Assembly: GCF_023277115.1 (NCBI RefSeq)
Contig: NZ_JALQCS010000001.1
Span: forward strand, 2,598,001-2,662,000
Direction of reading: 5' to 3'
DNA: 64,000 nucleotides
Origin: Acidithiobacillus acidisediminis
GTDB taxonomy: Bacteria > Pseudomonadota > Gammaproteobacteria > Acidithiobacillales > Acidithiobacillaceae
The position numbers were made by a program, and so were the translations under genes. The notes under the pieces were generated by a model. It ran no database searches, was not told the origin of the DNA, and worked only from the letters and a program-made list of their open reading frames with translations. How positions within the stretch are numbered: position 1 is the first letter of the stretch; each line of letters opens with the position of its first letter. Positions 36,042 through 46,302 of the stretch are shown here, in pieces.

Positions 36042-37379
36042 TCAGCGCAGCCCGCCGGCCATCAGCTCCTCGATCTCATCCATCTCTTTTGGTACTGCGG
36101 CGCTCAAAATCTCTACCCCGTCTGCGCCAAGGAAAAGATCATCCTCGATCCGAATCCCGATTCCCTGGTAGGCCTCGGGCACTCCTTCCTGTCCAGGCGC
36201 AAAATACAGACCGGGTTCCACCGTCAGGACCATGCCTGCCGCGAGGGGACGCCAACTTTTCTCCACACCTTGCCGATAGGCTCCAACATCATGCACATCC
36301 ATGCCCAGCCAGTGGCCAGTGCGATGCATGTAAAAGGGTCGATATAACTGCTTCTCGAGGATCTCCTCACGCCCTTCCCGCAGGATCTTGAGCTCGCGCA
36401 GACCATCGACCAGAACCTCTACTGCGGCATCGTGATACTCACTTACGGGCCGGCCAATCTGCACCGCGGCGATGGCCGCCTGCTGGCTCGCCAGCACCAA
36501 GCCGTAAATATCCCGTTGTGGCCCAGAAAACTGGCCGTTGACCGGCCAGGTGCGGGTGATATCCCCCGCATACCCGGCAATCTCGGCACCCGCATCGACC
36601 AACACGAGATCCCCATCCTGCAATTCAGCGTTGTTTTCCACGTAGTGCAGAATGCAGCCGTTGGCGCCGCCCCCCACAATACTGGAATAGGCAACGCGCT
36701 CGGCGCCCTGGCGTTGAAAGACATACTCGATTTCCGCCTGGAGCTGATATTCCTTCATTCCTGGCCGCGTTTGGCGCATCCCGTGCCGATGTCCAGCGGC
36801 GCTGACGCCCGCTGCTGCCCGCATCAGTTCCCGCTCAACGGGATCTTTGTGCAAGCGCATCTCATCAAGAAAATGGGCAGCATCCACCAATTCCATGGGA
36901 TAGCCGATACCCTGCCGGCTCCGCGACCGGGCCTGATTGCGCCACAGTTGCACACGCGCATCAAAGTCCGCGCCAAGACCCATGGGGTAGAGCAAGATCT
37001 CCCGATTCTCCAGGAGCTTGGGCAAGACGGTGTCGAGATCCTGAATTGGGTAACACTGATCGACCTGACAAATTTCTTTTGCCCCCTCGATGCCAGCGCG
37101 ACGGCCATCCCAGGTCTCCCGCTCTGGATCGCGGGGGCGGCAGAAGAGAAACTGCTCCCCATCGGCATGGCCTGGGGCCAGGACCAGCAGCGCCTCGGGC
37201 TCGGCAAAGCCGGTCAGATAGTAAAAATCGGAATCGGGTCGGAAAGGATAGTGGACGTCCCGATTGCGAATCTGCTCCCGTGCTGTCGGGAGCACGAGAA
37301 TCCCCCGCTCCCCAATCTGCGCCAACAGGCGTTGACGACGGGCGAGGGTATCCGGGTGAGGAAGACCGAGATCAAACAT
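36042..37379 (-). CDS. pepP: Xaa-Pro aminopeptidase
   Basis: A 445-aa M24B metallopeptidase removing residues before proline. The N-terminal domain contains NRDVHYPFRPDSDFYYLTGF and the C-terminal pita-bread domain the metal ligands LVDAGAEIAGYAGDITRTWP, HRTGHWLGMDVHDVG, LTVEPGLYF and GIGIRIEDDLF. I start at ATG 37377-37379 (MFDLGLPHPDTL), with CAGGTG upstream. It converges with the DPBB gene. Confidence 0.96.
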   Translation of the reverse strand: MFDLGLPHPDTLARRQRLLAQIGERGILVLPTAREQIRNRDVHYPFRPDSDFYYLTGFAEPEALLVLAPGHADGEQFLFCRPRDPERETWDGRRAGIEGAKEICQVDQCYPIQDLDTVLPKLLENREILLYPMGLGADFDARVQLWRNQARSRSRQGIGYPMELVDAAHFLDEMRLHKDPVERELMRAAAGVSAAGHRHGMRQTRPGMKEYQLQAEIEYVFQRQGAERVAYSSIVGGGANGCILHYVENNAELQDGDLVLVDAGAEIAGYAGDITRTWPVNGQFSGPQRDIYGLVLASQQAAIAAVQIGRPVSEYHDAAVEVLVDGLRELKILREGREEILEKQLYRPFYMHRTGHWLGMDVHDVGAYRQGVEKSWRPLAAGMVLTVEPGLYFAPGQEGVPEAYQGIGIRIEDDLFLGADGVEILSAAVPKEMDEIEELMAGGLR

Positions 37380-37452
37380 GAGCACCTGCACAAACGCTAT
37401 GAAAGCGTACAGTATGGCACAAAAGGCTGGTAAAGGCGTTGTGGCGCAGGCC

Positions 37453-37463
37453 TGTGCTAGACT
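37453..37463 (+). promoter_or_regulatory. Extended -10 promoter of the APH-like kinase
   Basis: TGTGCTAGACT, identical to the element before the YdeP-like gene at 21173-21183. Transcription near 37470 rules out starts upstream of it. Confidence 0.5.
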
Positions 37464-37477
37464 GGGGCCTCGGAAAG

Positions 37478-38491
37478 GTGGACAGCGAGGTCAACGCATT
37501 GCGATATCTGGGACACCTGCAGCGTAGCGACCCACTGTACGATTATCTCTACCACGAAATCTTCGTCGCCAGGCTGGGGCTCGAGCCGGACAAGGGCTTT
37601 CGCGTCTTTGCGCTACACGGCTCCAATGCCGTTTATTTGTATGAAGACCGACGCCATGCGCGGCGTGTCCTCGGCAAGTTTTTCGACCGTCACCACGATC
37701 ATGACAATAATGCAGCGGCAGAACATGAGTTCCAGGTCCTTTCCTGGCTGCACCGGAACGGCCTCGGACAGGGGCAACATCGGGTGGTGCAACCGCTAGG
37801 CGTCAACCCGAATTTTGCCGGTGTGTTGTTTGAATGTTTCGTGCTCGGCGAGCCGCTGCATCGTATCTGGGCACGTAGCCATCCGGGAACGGATGACGGG
37901 GAAATGATGCACAGCCTGTCCGATCTGGCGTTTTTCCTGGCGCGTTTGCACAACCACAACGTCCGTGGTGACCCAGTCCAGTTTCGGGAGGTATTTCCCT
38001 ATTTCGACAAGATCGTCGCCCGCCTCTGGCGTCGTGGCCGTGCGCAACAGCAGGAAATCGATCATCTGTATCACCTGCGCCATCTCTGGGAGATGGACCC
38101 GGCCATGTATTCCGACCATTGCGTGCGCCTGCACGGCGATGCAACACCCGCCAATTTCCTGGTTACGGGACATCATCAGCTTACCGCCATCGATTTCGAG
38201 CGCTCTCATTTCGGCGATCGGGCCTATGATCTCGGCATGGTAAGCGGAGAACTACAGCACTGGGCCCTGCGCCAGCATGGCGATGCGCAGCTTGCCGAAA
38301 ACTATATCGGTCACTTCTTGTGGGAATATAGTCGCCACTTTCCAGACCAATCGGCGGCGTTTCGTGCCATCACCCAGCGCCAGCCCTTTTACCAGGCACT
38401 GACCTTGTTGCGCATTGCACGCAACAGCTATCTCGGCGATCACCACGCCCACACTCTCATTCACCAGGCCACTGCTTGCCTAGGGAGATAA
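37478..38491 (+). CDS. APH/choline-kinase-fold phosphotransferase
   Basis: About 337 aa, with the small-kinase catalytic loop VRLHGDATPANFLV and the metal motif AIDFERSHFGDRAYDLG, as in aminoglycoside/hydroxyalcohol kinases. The N-terminal lobe has VLGKFF (candidate ATP Lys) and an FECFVLGEPLHRIW hinge. The start is uncertain: GTG 37478 (SD GGAAAG touching it) or TTG 37499 (GCGAGG eight bases upstream). The HAD gene begins four bases after its stop, so they are cotranscribed. The substrate is unknown; resistance is not implied. Confidence 0.75.
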   Translation: MDSEVNALRYLGHLQRSDPLYDYLYHEIFVARLGLEPDKGFRVFALHGSNAVYLYEDRRHARRVLGKFFDRHHDHDNNAAAEHEFQVLSWLHRNGLGQGQHRVVQPLGVNPNFAGVLFECFVLGEPLHRIWARSHPGTDDGEMMHSLSDLAFFLARLHNHNVRGDPVQFREVFPYFDKIVARLWRRGRAQQQEIDHLYHLRHLWEMDPAMYSDHCVRLHGDATPANFLVTGHHQLTAIDFERSHFGDRAYDLGMVSGELQHWALRQHGDAQLAENYIGHFLWEYSRHFPDQSAAFRAITQRQPFYQALTLLRIARNSYLGDHHAHTLIHQATACLGR

Positions 38492-38494
38492 ATC

Positions 38495-39274
38495 ATGACC
38501 ATCCGCGCCGTTCTCTTCGATCTGTACGGTACCCTGATTCATATCGAGACCGATGAATCCCAAGGGGAAATCTACTGGGCAATAGCGCGCTACCTGAGTT
38601 ATCACCGCGTCCGCATCAGCCCGGACAACTTGCGTGAGCGCTATTTTTCCCTCGCCAAACAGCAGAAACGGGATTCCTCGGAAAATTACCCGGAAATGAA
38701 CGCCCGCGCCGTCTGGCGAGAGATACTGCGCACCGGCTCCAAGCACTTTCGCCCCGAGAGCGTGGCGAGTGAGGGAGAAGATCGCGTGCGGGAGGTGGAA
38801 AAACGCCGCGAGCGCCTGGCCAAGGAATTGGTGCGCTTGCACCGTGCCCTGTCGCGGCGCAGCATCGAGCGCTACCCGGGCGCAAAAGAGCTGTTGGAGA
38901 GCGTTGCCGGAGAGTTTCAGCTCGGGATCGTCTCCGATGCCCAGGTGGAATTTGCCAAGCCAGAAATGCGGATTACCAAGATCCACAAATACTTTCCCGT
39001 CAAAACCATTTCTGCGCACTATGGCTATCGCAAACCGGATCCGCGCCTGTTTACGGAGACCTGTGCGACGTTGCAGGCACGCCCCGAGGAAAGCATCTAT
39101 GTTGGCAATGACATGTACCGCGATATCTTCGGTGCCGCGCAGGCGGGGCTGAAGACCATCCTCGTCTGGTCGGACCAGGGACGGAAAGACTATCGCGACG
39201 TGCGCGCCGATTATGATGCCCGGGACCTCTACCAGGCCCTGGAGGGGATCCATTTCCTCGCCGCCCGCCACTGA
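38495..39274 (+). CDS. HAD-superfamily hydrolase
   Basis: A 259-aa HAD phosphatase with the four motifs: DLYGT (nucleophile Asp in LFDLYGTL), VSDAQ, KPDPRLF with the Lys, and GNDMYRDI. The cap is an extended helical insertion (residues 30-125) rich in Arg and Glu. Paired with the upstream kinase-like gene, so it may act on the same phosphorylated small molecule. Confidence 0.85.
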   Translation: MTIRAVLFDLYGTLIHIETDESQGEIYWAIARYLSYHRVRISPDNLRERYFSLAKQQKRDSSENYPEMNARAVWREILRTGSKHFRPESVASEGEDRVREVEKRRERLAKELVRLHRALSRRSIERYPGAKELLESVAGEFQLGIVSDAQVEFAKPEMRITKIHKYFPVKTISAHYGYRKPDPRLFTETCATLQARPEESIYVGNDMYRDIFGAAQAGLKTILVWSDQGRKDYRDVRADYDARDLYQALEGIHFLAARH

Positions 39275-39321
39275 GCGGCAAACATTGCCCCACCCGGGAA
39301 AGGCAGGTAATTTAGCATCCC

Positions 39322-41328
39322 ATGACACGCCAAATCCTGCTCACCAGCGCCCTACCCTACGCCAACGGCCCGCTGCACATCGGCCACCTGGTGGAATATA
39401 CCCAAACCGACATCTGGGCCCGCTATCAGCGCCTGCGCGGCCATGAGTGCCGGTATTTCTGCGCCGACGATGCCCACGGCACCCCCATCATGCTGCGTGC
39501 GCAGAGCGAGGGCATCTCACCGGAGGAACTGATCCAGCGCATGCATGGCGAGCACTTGCGCGATTTCACCGACTTTGGCATTGCCTTCGATCTCTACCAC
39601 AGTACCCATTCCCCCGAAAATTTCGCCATTTCCCAGGATCTCTACCGTGCCCTGCGCGCGGCGGAGCACATCACCGTGCGTGAAATCGAGCAAGCCTATG
39701 ATCCCGTCGCGGAGATGTTTCTCCCCGATCGCTTTATTCGCGGCACCTGCCCGCGCTGCAAGGCAGCCGATCAGTATGGCGACAATTGCGAAGTCTGTGG
39801 TGCCACCTATAGCCCCACCGACCTGATCGAGCCCCGCTCGGCGGTATCTGGGGCTGCGCCCGTGCGGCGTAGTTCCGAGCATTACTTTTTTCAGCTCGCA
39901 GACTTTGCTGAATTTCTCCAGCGCTGGATCCACAGTGGCACCCTGCAGGAGGAGATGGCCAACAAGCTCGATGAGTGGTTTGCAGCGGGGCTCAGCGATT
40001 GGGATATCAGTCGGGATGCGCCGTATTTTGGTATCCCCATTCCCGATACCCAGAACAAGTTCTTTTACGTCTGGCTCGATGCCCTGCCCGGCTACATGGC
40101 TGCAACAAAGCACTGGTGCGACAAGCAGGGGCGCGATTTTGCCGAATTCTGGGGCAAGGACTCCCGCGCCGAGCTTTACCATTTCATCGGCAAGGACATC
40201 ATCTATTTCCATGCCCTCTTCTGGCCGGCCATGCTGCAGGGCTCCGGGCACCGTCTGCCCAGCGGCGTCTTTGCCCACGGACATCTCACCGTCAATGGGG
40301 CAAAGATGAGCAAATCTCGCGGCACCTCCATCACCGCACGCCAGTATCTCGATCGCCTCGATCCAGAATTCCTGCGCTATTATTTTGCCTGCAAGCTGAA
40401 CAGCCACGTGGAAGACATCGATCTGAACCTGGATGATTTCCTGCTCAAGGGCAATGGCGATCTCGTCGGCAAGGTGGTCAACTTGGCATCCCGTGCAGCG
40501 GGCTTCATCCATCGACAGTTTGGCGGGGGACTGGCAGACAGTCTGGGCGAGGACCTAGCGCTATATCAGAACTTGGCGGCCCGTCAAGAAGAGATCGGTG
40601 CCCATTACGAAGCCCGAGAGTACGCCAAGGCGATGCGCGAGATCCTGTCCTTGGCCGATGAGCTCAATGCCTACGTCGATCAGCATGCACCCTGGCTGCT
40701 CGCCAAGGATCCAGCGCAGCAGGAAAAATTACACCGTGTTTGCACCGTTATCCTGAATGGATTTCGCCTGCTCATCACCCTACTGAGCCCGGTGTTGCCG
40801 CGACTGGCAGAGCGTTCCTGCGCGTTCCTGCGCTGCGAACTCAGCTGGGACCAGCTCCGTGATCCTCTGTTACAGCATGCAATCGAGCCTTACTCTCACC
40901 TATTACAACGAATGGAAAAAACGCAAGTGGATGCCCTGATTCAAGAACCCAGCCCATCGAAGCCCAGCCCCGTCAGCACGGAAATCGCGGCGAATTCTGC
41001 GACCATCAGCATCGATGACTTCACCAAGGTCGATCTGCGTGTTGCCCGCATCGTCAGCGCCGAAGCGGTCGAAGGGGCAGATAAGTTATTGCATTTGACC
41101 CTCGACATTGGCGAAGAAAAGACCCGCTCGGTCTTTGCCGGTATCAAGAGCGCCTATGATCCCGCCAGTCTGGTGGGGCGGCTCACGGTCATGGTGGCCA
41201 ACCTCGCACCTCGCAAGATGCGCTTTGGCCTTTCGGAAGGCATGGTCCTAGCCGCCAGCGGCAGCGCTGGCGGTCCGTTCTTGCTTAGCCCAGACAGCGG
41301 TGCCCAGCCGGGAATGCGCGTCAAATAA
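39322..41328 (+). CDS. metG: Methionyl-tRNA synthetase with C-terminal tRNA-binding domain
   Basis: A 668-aa synthetase. HIGH motif in [18 protein letters not shown] in [13 protein letters not shown], the zinc insert [18 protein letters not shown], and a C-terminal Arc1p/EMAPII-like module from residue 570 ([26 protein letters not shown]). This domain layout is the homodimeric MetRS1 type. No obvious close ribosome-binding site precedes ATG 39322. Confidence 0.97.
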   Translation: MTRQILLTSALPYANGPLHIGHLVEYTQTDIWARYQRLRGHECRYFCADDAHGTPIMLRAQSEGISPEELIQRMHGEHLRDFTDFGIAFDLYHSTHSPENFAISQDLYRALRAAEHITVREIEQAYDPVAEMFLPDRFIRGTCPRCKAADQYGDNCEVCGATYSPTDLIEPRSAVSGAAPVRRSSEHYFFQLADFAEFLQRWIHSGTLQEEMANKLDEWFAAGLSDWDISRDAPYFGIPIPDTQNKFFYVWLDALPGYMAATKHWCDKQGRDFAEFWGKDSRAELYHFIGKDIIYFHALFWPAMLQGSGHRLPSGVFAHGHLTVNGAKMSKSRGTSITARQYLDRLDPEFLRYYFACKLNSHVEDIDLNLDDFLLKGNGDLVGKVVNLASRAAGFIHRQFGGGLADSLGEDLALYQNLAARQEEIGAHYEAREYAKAMREILSLADELNAYVDQHAPWLLAKDPAQQEKLHRVCTVILNGFRLLITLLSPVLPRLAERSCAFLRCELSWDQLRDPLLQHAIEPYSHLLQRMEKTQVDALIQEPSPSKPSPVSTEIAANSATISIDDFTKVDLRVARIVSAEAVEGADKLLHLTLDIGEEKTRSVFAGIKSAYDPASLVGRLTVMVANLAPRKMRFGLSEGMVLAASGSAGGPFLLSPDSGAQPGMRVK

Positions 41329-41346
41329 TCCGGTGTTGCCGCCACC

Positions 41347-42468
41347 TCAGACGGCGGCGTTCTGTGCCGCCGCCAGCAGGCGGCGCTCCTCATAGGTTTC
41401 CCGCGCCAGGCGCACATCCTCCAGAAACCACGGCAATTCCTTGAGCAGCAGGGCCTGTGGTCCATCGACCAAGGCCGTCGCGGGATCTGGATGGAAATCC
41501 ACCAACACCATGTTGGCCCCGGCGATGACTCCTTGCGCAGTCACATGAAAAACGTCGAGAATCCCATCTGGCCCCGCGTCTCGGGTGCCGACGGAGTGCG
41601 AGGGATCGATGCAAACGGGCATACGGGTGAGACGTTTCACTACCGGCACTTGCGCAAAATCGACAAAATTCCGATGCGGATCCCCCAGGTTGGTTTTCAT
41701 GCCACGTAACCCGAAAACCACCTGATTATTTCCTTCCGAGGCCAGATATTCCGCTGCATTCAAAGATTCTTCCAGAGTGATACCAAAGCCCCGCTTGAGC
41801 AACACCGGAAACTCCTGCTGCCGACCCACGGCCTTGAGCAACTCAAAATTTTGCGTATTACGGGTGCCAATCTGCAGCATGACGCCGGTGGGATGGCCGG
41901 TCTGCGCCAAGGCCTCGCGAATCTCATCCATATGCTGTTCGTGCAGGATCTCCATGGCAATGACCTTGATGCCATATTTCCCTGCCAATTCGAAGACCCA
42001 GGGCAGACACTCCTTGCCATGCCCCTGAAAGGCGTAGGGGCTGGTACGCGGTTTGTAGGCTCCCATGCGGGTGCAGACCTGCCCATTCTCCTGCAAGGCA
42101 CGCAGCATCTGCTCGACATGCTCCGGGGTGTCGACGGCGCAGAGGCCAGCGAAGACATGCAAGGTATCCTGACTGAATTCAACCCCATTGTAGGTAAAGC
42201 CGTTGGCGCGGGCGTCATCCTGATGTCGTCCCAGAACGCGATATTCCCGCGACACGCGAATCGCCTTGGCCACACCGGGCAACGATTCCATCTCCCCGAG
42301 ATCCAGGGCCTTGGTATTGCCAATCAGATAGATTTCGCTGAGCAGTTGCTCCGCGCCCTGCACCCGATGCACGCGGTATTCGATGGCCGCGAGACCATCC
42401 AGATACCGCAACAACGCCTGGTATTCTGGCGCGCTCTCCTGCAACTCCGCCTCGAGAATCAAAATCAT
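41347..42468 (-). CDS. aroF: 3-deoxy-7-phosphoheptulonate synthase (DAHP synthase, type I-beta)
   Basis: A 373-aa enzyme making DAHP from phosphoenolpyruvate and erythrose 4-phosphate, first step of the shikimate pathway. An N-terminal ferredoxin-like regulatory domain (about 80 residues) precedes the barrel, as in T. maritima AroF. Motifs: GAYKPRTSPYAFQG, IGTRNTQNFELL, VLLKRGFGITLEE, VCIDPSHSVGTRDAG, DFHPDPATALVDG. The usual AGPCSVE is AGLCAVD here, which keeps the Cys but changes its neighbours. It follows fumC by 24 bases and converges with metG. Confidence 0.88.
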   Translation of the reverse strand: MILILEAELQESAPEYQALLRYLDGLAAIEYRVHRVQGAEQLLSEIYLIGNTKALDLGEMESLPGVAKAIRVSREYRVLGRHQDDARANGFTYNGVEFSQDTLHVFAGLCAVDTPEHVEQMLRALQENGQVCTRMGAYKPRTSPYAFQGHGKECLPWVFELAGKYGIKVIAMEILHEQHMDEIREALAQTGHPTGVMLQIGTRNTQNFELLKAVGRQQEFPVLLKRGFGITLEESLNAAEYLASEGNNQVVFGLRGMKTNLGDPHRNFVDFAQVPVVKRLTRMPVCIDPSHSVGTRDAGPDGILDVFHVTAQGVIAGANMVLVDFHPDPATALVDGPQALLLKELPWFLEDVRLARETYEERRLLAAAQNAAV

Positions 42469-42492
42469 CGTCTTTTCCCTTCCTCGCCCATA

Positions 42493-43884
42493 CTATTGTG
42501 TGTCCGGTGCCAGCATCTGCTCCGGACGCAAAATTTCCTCCAGCTCTTGGTCCTCGATCCAACCACTCGCCAATGCCGCCTCGCGCAAGGTCGTGCCCTC
42601 GCGGTGCGCGGTCTGCGCAATGCTTGCCGCGCGCTCGTAGCCCAGACGAGGCACCAGCGCCGTCACCAGCATCAAGGAACTGTCGAGATGATTCCGTAAT
42701 TGCGCTTCGCGCGCCTGCAGGCCCTGAATACAATGAAGTGCAAAGGAGTTCATGGCATCCGCCAACAAGCGAATACTTTGCAACACATTGTAGCCTAGGA
42801 CGGGCTTATAGACATTGAGTTCAAAATTCCCTTGCGAAGAGGCAAAGGCAACCGTCGCGTCGTTACCAAAGACCTGCGCACAGACCATGCTCAGCGCCTC
42901 GGCCTGGGTGGGATTGACCTTGCCCGGCATGATCGAAGAGCCCGGTTCATTCTCTGGCAGCGCAAGCTCGCCGAGCCCCGCCCGCGGTCCCGAACCCATC
43001 CAGCGGATGTCATTGGCAATCTTCAACAGCGACATGGCCAGACTGCGTAGCTGGCCGCTAAGCTGGCATAGTGCCTCCTGCCCCGCCAGGGCCGAAAAAG
43101 GGTTGCTTGCTGGCCGCAGCGGCAAATCCAGTTCCTGCGCCAGGACGGTACAGACCTGCTCGGCAAAATCGGCGTGGGTATTGAGCCCTGTCCCAACCGC
43201 CGTACCCCCGAGTGCCAGGGCATGCAAGCCAGGCAGTACCAAGCGGATTCCCGTCTCTCCCTGCTGCAGCTGATCGACATAACCAGAAAATTCCTGCCCC
43301 AAGCTCATCGGCACGGCATCCATCAAATGGGTGCGGCCAATCTTGAGCATGCCGGCAAACTCTTCACTGCGCTGTTGGAGGAGATCGCGTAAGTTGGCGA
43401 TGGCCGGAAACAGCTGCTCCCGCAGCGCCAATGCTACACTCAGATGCAGGGCACTGGGAAAAACATCGTTGGAAGACTGCCCCAGGTTGACGTGGTCATT
43501 CGGATGCACCGGAGACTTGCCACCACGGCTGCCCCCCAGGCGCTCATTAGCCAGATTGGCAATGACCTCGTTGACGTTCATGTTGCTCTGAGTGCCGCTA
43601 CCGGTTTGCCAGACGCGCAGCGGAAATTGCTCGTCCCACTGACCTGACGCGACCTCCAGCGCCGCCAGGGCGATAGGCTCGACCAGGGCGCCAGGCAGCT
43701 TACCCAGACCACCGTTCACCTGAGCGGCAGCCGCCTTTATGCGGGCCAGGGCGTGGATGATCGCGAGCGGCATCCGTTCCTCGCCAATGGCAAAAAAATG
43801 CAGAGAACGCTGGGTTTGGGCGCCCCACAGGGCCGTATCGGCTACTTCAATCACGCCCAGACTATCACGCTCCTGGCGCATCAT
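42493..43884 (-). CDS. fumC: Class II fumarate hydratase
   Basis: A 463-aa iron-free fumarase of the citric acid cycle. The signature GSSIMPGKVNPTQAE carries the catalytic loop; VWQTGSGTQSNMNVNEVIA and the NDHVNLGQSSNDVFPSA block are also clear. The start ATG 43882-43884 overlaps the pepF stop (ATGA); a longer frame upstream lies inside pepF. Confidence 0.97.
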   Translation of the reverse strand: MMRQERDSLGVIEVADTALWGAQTQRSLHFFAIGEERMPLAIIHALARIKAAAAQVNGGLGKLPGALVEPIALAALEVASGQWDEQFPLRVWQTGSGTQSNMNVNEVIANLANERLGGSRGGKSPVHPNDHVNLGQSSNDVFPSALHLSVALALREQLFPAIANLRDLLQQRSEEFAGMLKIGRTHLMDAVPMSLGQEFSGYVDQLQQGETGIRLVLPGLHALALGGTAVGTGLNTHADFAEQVCTVLAQELDLPLRPASNPFSALAGQEALCQLSGQLRSLAMSLLKIANDIRWMGSGPRAGLGELALPENEPGSSIMPGKVNPTQAEALSMVCAQVFGNDATVAFASSQGNFELNVYKPVLGYNVLQSIRLLADAMNSFALHCIQGLQAREAQLRNHLDSSLMLVTALVPRLGYERAASIAQTAHREGTTLREAALASGWIEDQELEEILRPEQMLAPDTQ

Positions 43885-45665
43885 TGCGTCTCCGCCAAGC
43901 GTTCGGCCTCGGCCACCATCTCCTCCAGATAGTCCAGGGCGCTGTCCCAAATCTGGGGGTCATCGAGGCGCACCCCTGCCGCTGCCACCACCTCGACCGG
44001 GGAACGACTTCCCCCCAGGGTCAGCATGCGTTGGTAGCCCGGCACAAAGGCTTCGCGCTCACTGCGATACCGTTGAATCAGCGCCAGGGTCAGTAGTTCG
44101 CCAAAGGCATAGGCATACACATAGCCGGGAGAGCCAATGAAGTGAGGGATGTAGCTCCACCACCAGCGATAGCCCTCGCTGAAACGGATCGAGCCGGCAA
44201 ATTGCTCTTCCTGTGTCTGCATCCAGAGTTCCGCCAGCCGCTCCTTGCTGAGTTCCCCCTCGCTGCGCCGGGCCTCGTGCATGAGCGCCTCAAAGCGATG
44301 CATGGCCATCTGCCGGAAGACCGTGGCAAAAGTGTCTTCGATCTTACCGCAGAGCAGGGCCAGACGCTGCTTGGCCTCGGGCTCACTGCGCATGAGGCGC
44401 TCAAAGGTCAGCATCTCACTGAACACCGATGCCGTCTCCGCCGTCGTCAGTGGGGTATCGGAGTTCAGGAATCCCTGCTCACGTGCCAGATACTGGTGGA
44501 TACCGTGCCCCAGCTCGTGCGCCACGGTCATCACGTCGCGCACCGTGCCGGTGTAGTTCACCATCAGGTAGGGATGGACGTCGGGGGTGACGGGATGGGC
44601 GAAGGCACCACCGCGTTTGCCAGGGGCCAGGGCTGCGTCGATCCACTGCTCGTCGAAGAAGCGCTGACCGATGGCCGCCAGCTCCGGCGAGAAGTCGGTG
44701 AATGCGCCCAGTACGATGGACTGACATTCGGACCAGGAATACTGCCGCGACGACCCGGGAAGGGGCGCGTAACGGTCATAATCATAGAGGGGACTGACGC
44801 CCAGCAAACGCGCCTTGAGACGATAATAGCGGCCAACCAACGGAAAGCGCGCCACCACGGACCGTTCCAATGCCGCGACCATGGTGTCATCGATCTCGTT
44901 GGCCAGATTGCGCTCCGCCAACCAGTGCGGATAGCTGCGCAAGCGATCATCGAGGGCTTTGTCCGCAAGGATGGCATTAAAGCAGAAGGTCAGGGTATGC
45001 AAGCGCCCCTGCAAACCGGCACTCAGGGATTCAGCCGCATCCTTGCGCAGATTGCGATCGGCATGGGAGAGCTTGCTCAACACCTCCTGCTCACTCAGCT
45101 CCCTGCCGCGCAAGGAAAATCGCATCTCCGTCAGGGTCTCATCAAAGAGCCGTTCCCAGAGACTGTGCCCCGTCACTGCCTTTTCAGCCAGGATCTGTTC
45201 TTCTGCTTCGTTGCGTAAATGGGCCGCGTAGTTGCGCCAGTTGCGCAAGAGATGCGTCCAATGGGCAAGTTCGGGGGCCTGCAAGAGTGCCTCGGCGCGC
45301 TCGGCGGGCAGGGAGTTCCAGGCGATGTCGAAAAAAACCAATTGGTTTCCGATCTGCGTTGCCTGTTCCTGATACTGTTGCAGCGCAGCACCAAAAAGGG
45401 GGTCGTCCGCATGGGTGACATAACTCAGATAGCGATAGGCGCCTACCCGCGCCAGAGGCAAGCGGATTTCCTCCAGCGCCTGCATGGCCGCATGCAGATC
45501 AGCGGCGCTGAGTTGGGCGAAGTCCTGTCGATAACGTTGCGCAAAATCGCGCGCAGCCGCCGCTGCCTGCGTCATATCGGCTTGTAGACGCGGATCCTCT
45601 CGGCCGGCGTAGAGGTCTTCCAAACGCCAATGTATCGACTCCGCTCCTGTTTTGGCTTCCGCCAT
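43881..45665 (-). CDS. pepF: Oligoendopeptidase F (M3B)
   Basis: A 594-aa zinc metallopeptidase with HELGH in TVAHELGHGIHQYLA, the downstream Glu in SVFSEML and a long helical N-terminal half. M3B enzymes degrade short peptides in the cytoplasm. ATG 45665 has AGGAG seven bases upstream; the earlier GTG is inside that leader. Coupled to fumC. Confidence 0.95.
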   Translation of the reverse strand: MAEAKTGAESIHWRLEDLYAGREDPRLQADMTQAAAAARDFAQRYRQDFAQLSAADLHAAMQALEEIRLPLARVGAYRYLSYVTHADDPLFGAALQQYQEQATQIGNQLVFFDIAWNSLPAERAEALLQAPELAHWTHLLRNWRNYAAHLRNEAEEQILAEKAVTGHSLWERLFDETLTEMRFSLRGRELSEQEVLSKLSHADRNLRKDAAESLSAGLQGRLHTLTFCFNAILADKALDDRLRSYPHWLAERNLANEIDDTMVAALERSVVARFPLVGRYYRLKARLLGVSPLYDYDRYAPLPGSSRQYSWSECQSIVLGAFTDFSPELAAIGQRFFDEQWIDAALAPGKRGGAFAHPVTPDVHPYLMVNYTGTVRDVMTVAHELGHGIHQYLAREQGFLNSDTPLTTAETASVFSEMLTFERLMRSEPEAKQRLALLCGKIEDTFATVFRQMAMHRFEALMHEARRSEGELSKERLAELWMQTQEEQFAGSIRFSEGYRWWWSYIPHFIGSPGYVYAYAFGELLTLALIQRYRSEREAFVPGYQRMLTLGGSRSPVEVVAAAGVRLDDPQIWDSALDYLEEMVAEAERLAETQ

Positions 45666-45686
45666 TTCCTTTCTCCTCACGTTATC

Positions 45687-46124
45687 TTACCGTCGTTCCG
45701 CCGCCTGCATGCAGGACAATAACCCATGCAAATCTGGCTCGGCACCGGCGCGCTGCGCCTGCCAGATCAATTCTCCGAGGCAATCCACCACCAGATGCTC
45801 CGCCACTCGATCCCCATGCTGTGCACACAGCCGCGCATAAGCCTGCACCATACCCGGCGGCTGTCCCGTCGCCAAGAGCTCCAACAGGGCCACATGCAAC
45901 GACATATGGGCAAAGGGATTACTCTGCCCGAGTTCCGGTGGAAAGTCCGCCCCCAGGGCGAGCTCAGGATCCTCCAGCAGGGCGTGGTATTCGGGATGCG
46001 CCTGGATGACATGCACGACGCGCTGCGCCATGGCATCCAAAGGCTGCCCAGCACGAAAACGCTGCCAGTAATCGACGAAGACCTGACGATAGGTTTCTCT
46101 CCTGCTTCCATAAAGCATATTCAT
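45687..46124 (-). CDS. DUF1841 family protein
   Basis: A 145-aa small helical protein. YRQVFVDYWQRFRAGQPLDAM, VIQAHPEYHALLEDPE and NPFAHMSLHVALLE are the typical DUF1841 blocks. Function unknown. The start is ATG 46124 (MNMLYGSRRE) or two codons later; the long upstream frame crosses the divergent promoter. It lies 21 bases upstream of pepF in the same operon. Confidence 0.85.
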   Translation of the reverse strand: MNMLYGSRRETYRQVFVDYWQRFRAGQPLDAMAQRVVHVIQAHPEYHALLEDPELALGADFPPELGQSNPFAHMSLHVALLELLATGQPPGMVQAYARLCAQHGDRVAEHLVVDCLGELIWQAQRAGAEPDLHGLLSCMQAAERR

Positions 46125-46302
46125 TACCCAATCGTGGCAGATTCTTCCATCATACGGACCCGTAAAACTGGGGCAAGAAGTAGGTGAATTCCATCGTTCT
46201 GCGCATCGATACCTTGGAATATCATACTTCTTTGTGTTAAATAAGCGTGGCTCGGCCAATTTAGGCAGCTATCAGCATCGTTCAGCGGGAGATGAATACG
46301 TC

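Noticed and set aside
37439-37477. Longer start of the APH-like kinase at TTG 37439
   Set aside because: It lies upstream of the extended -10 element at 37453-37463, so it would not be in the transcript.
44142-45218. 358-codon plus-strand frame over pepF
   Set aside because: Antisense to pepF, no ribosome-binding site, no motif.
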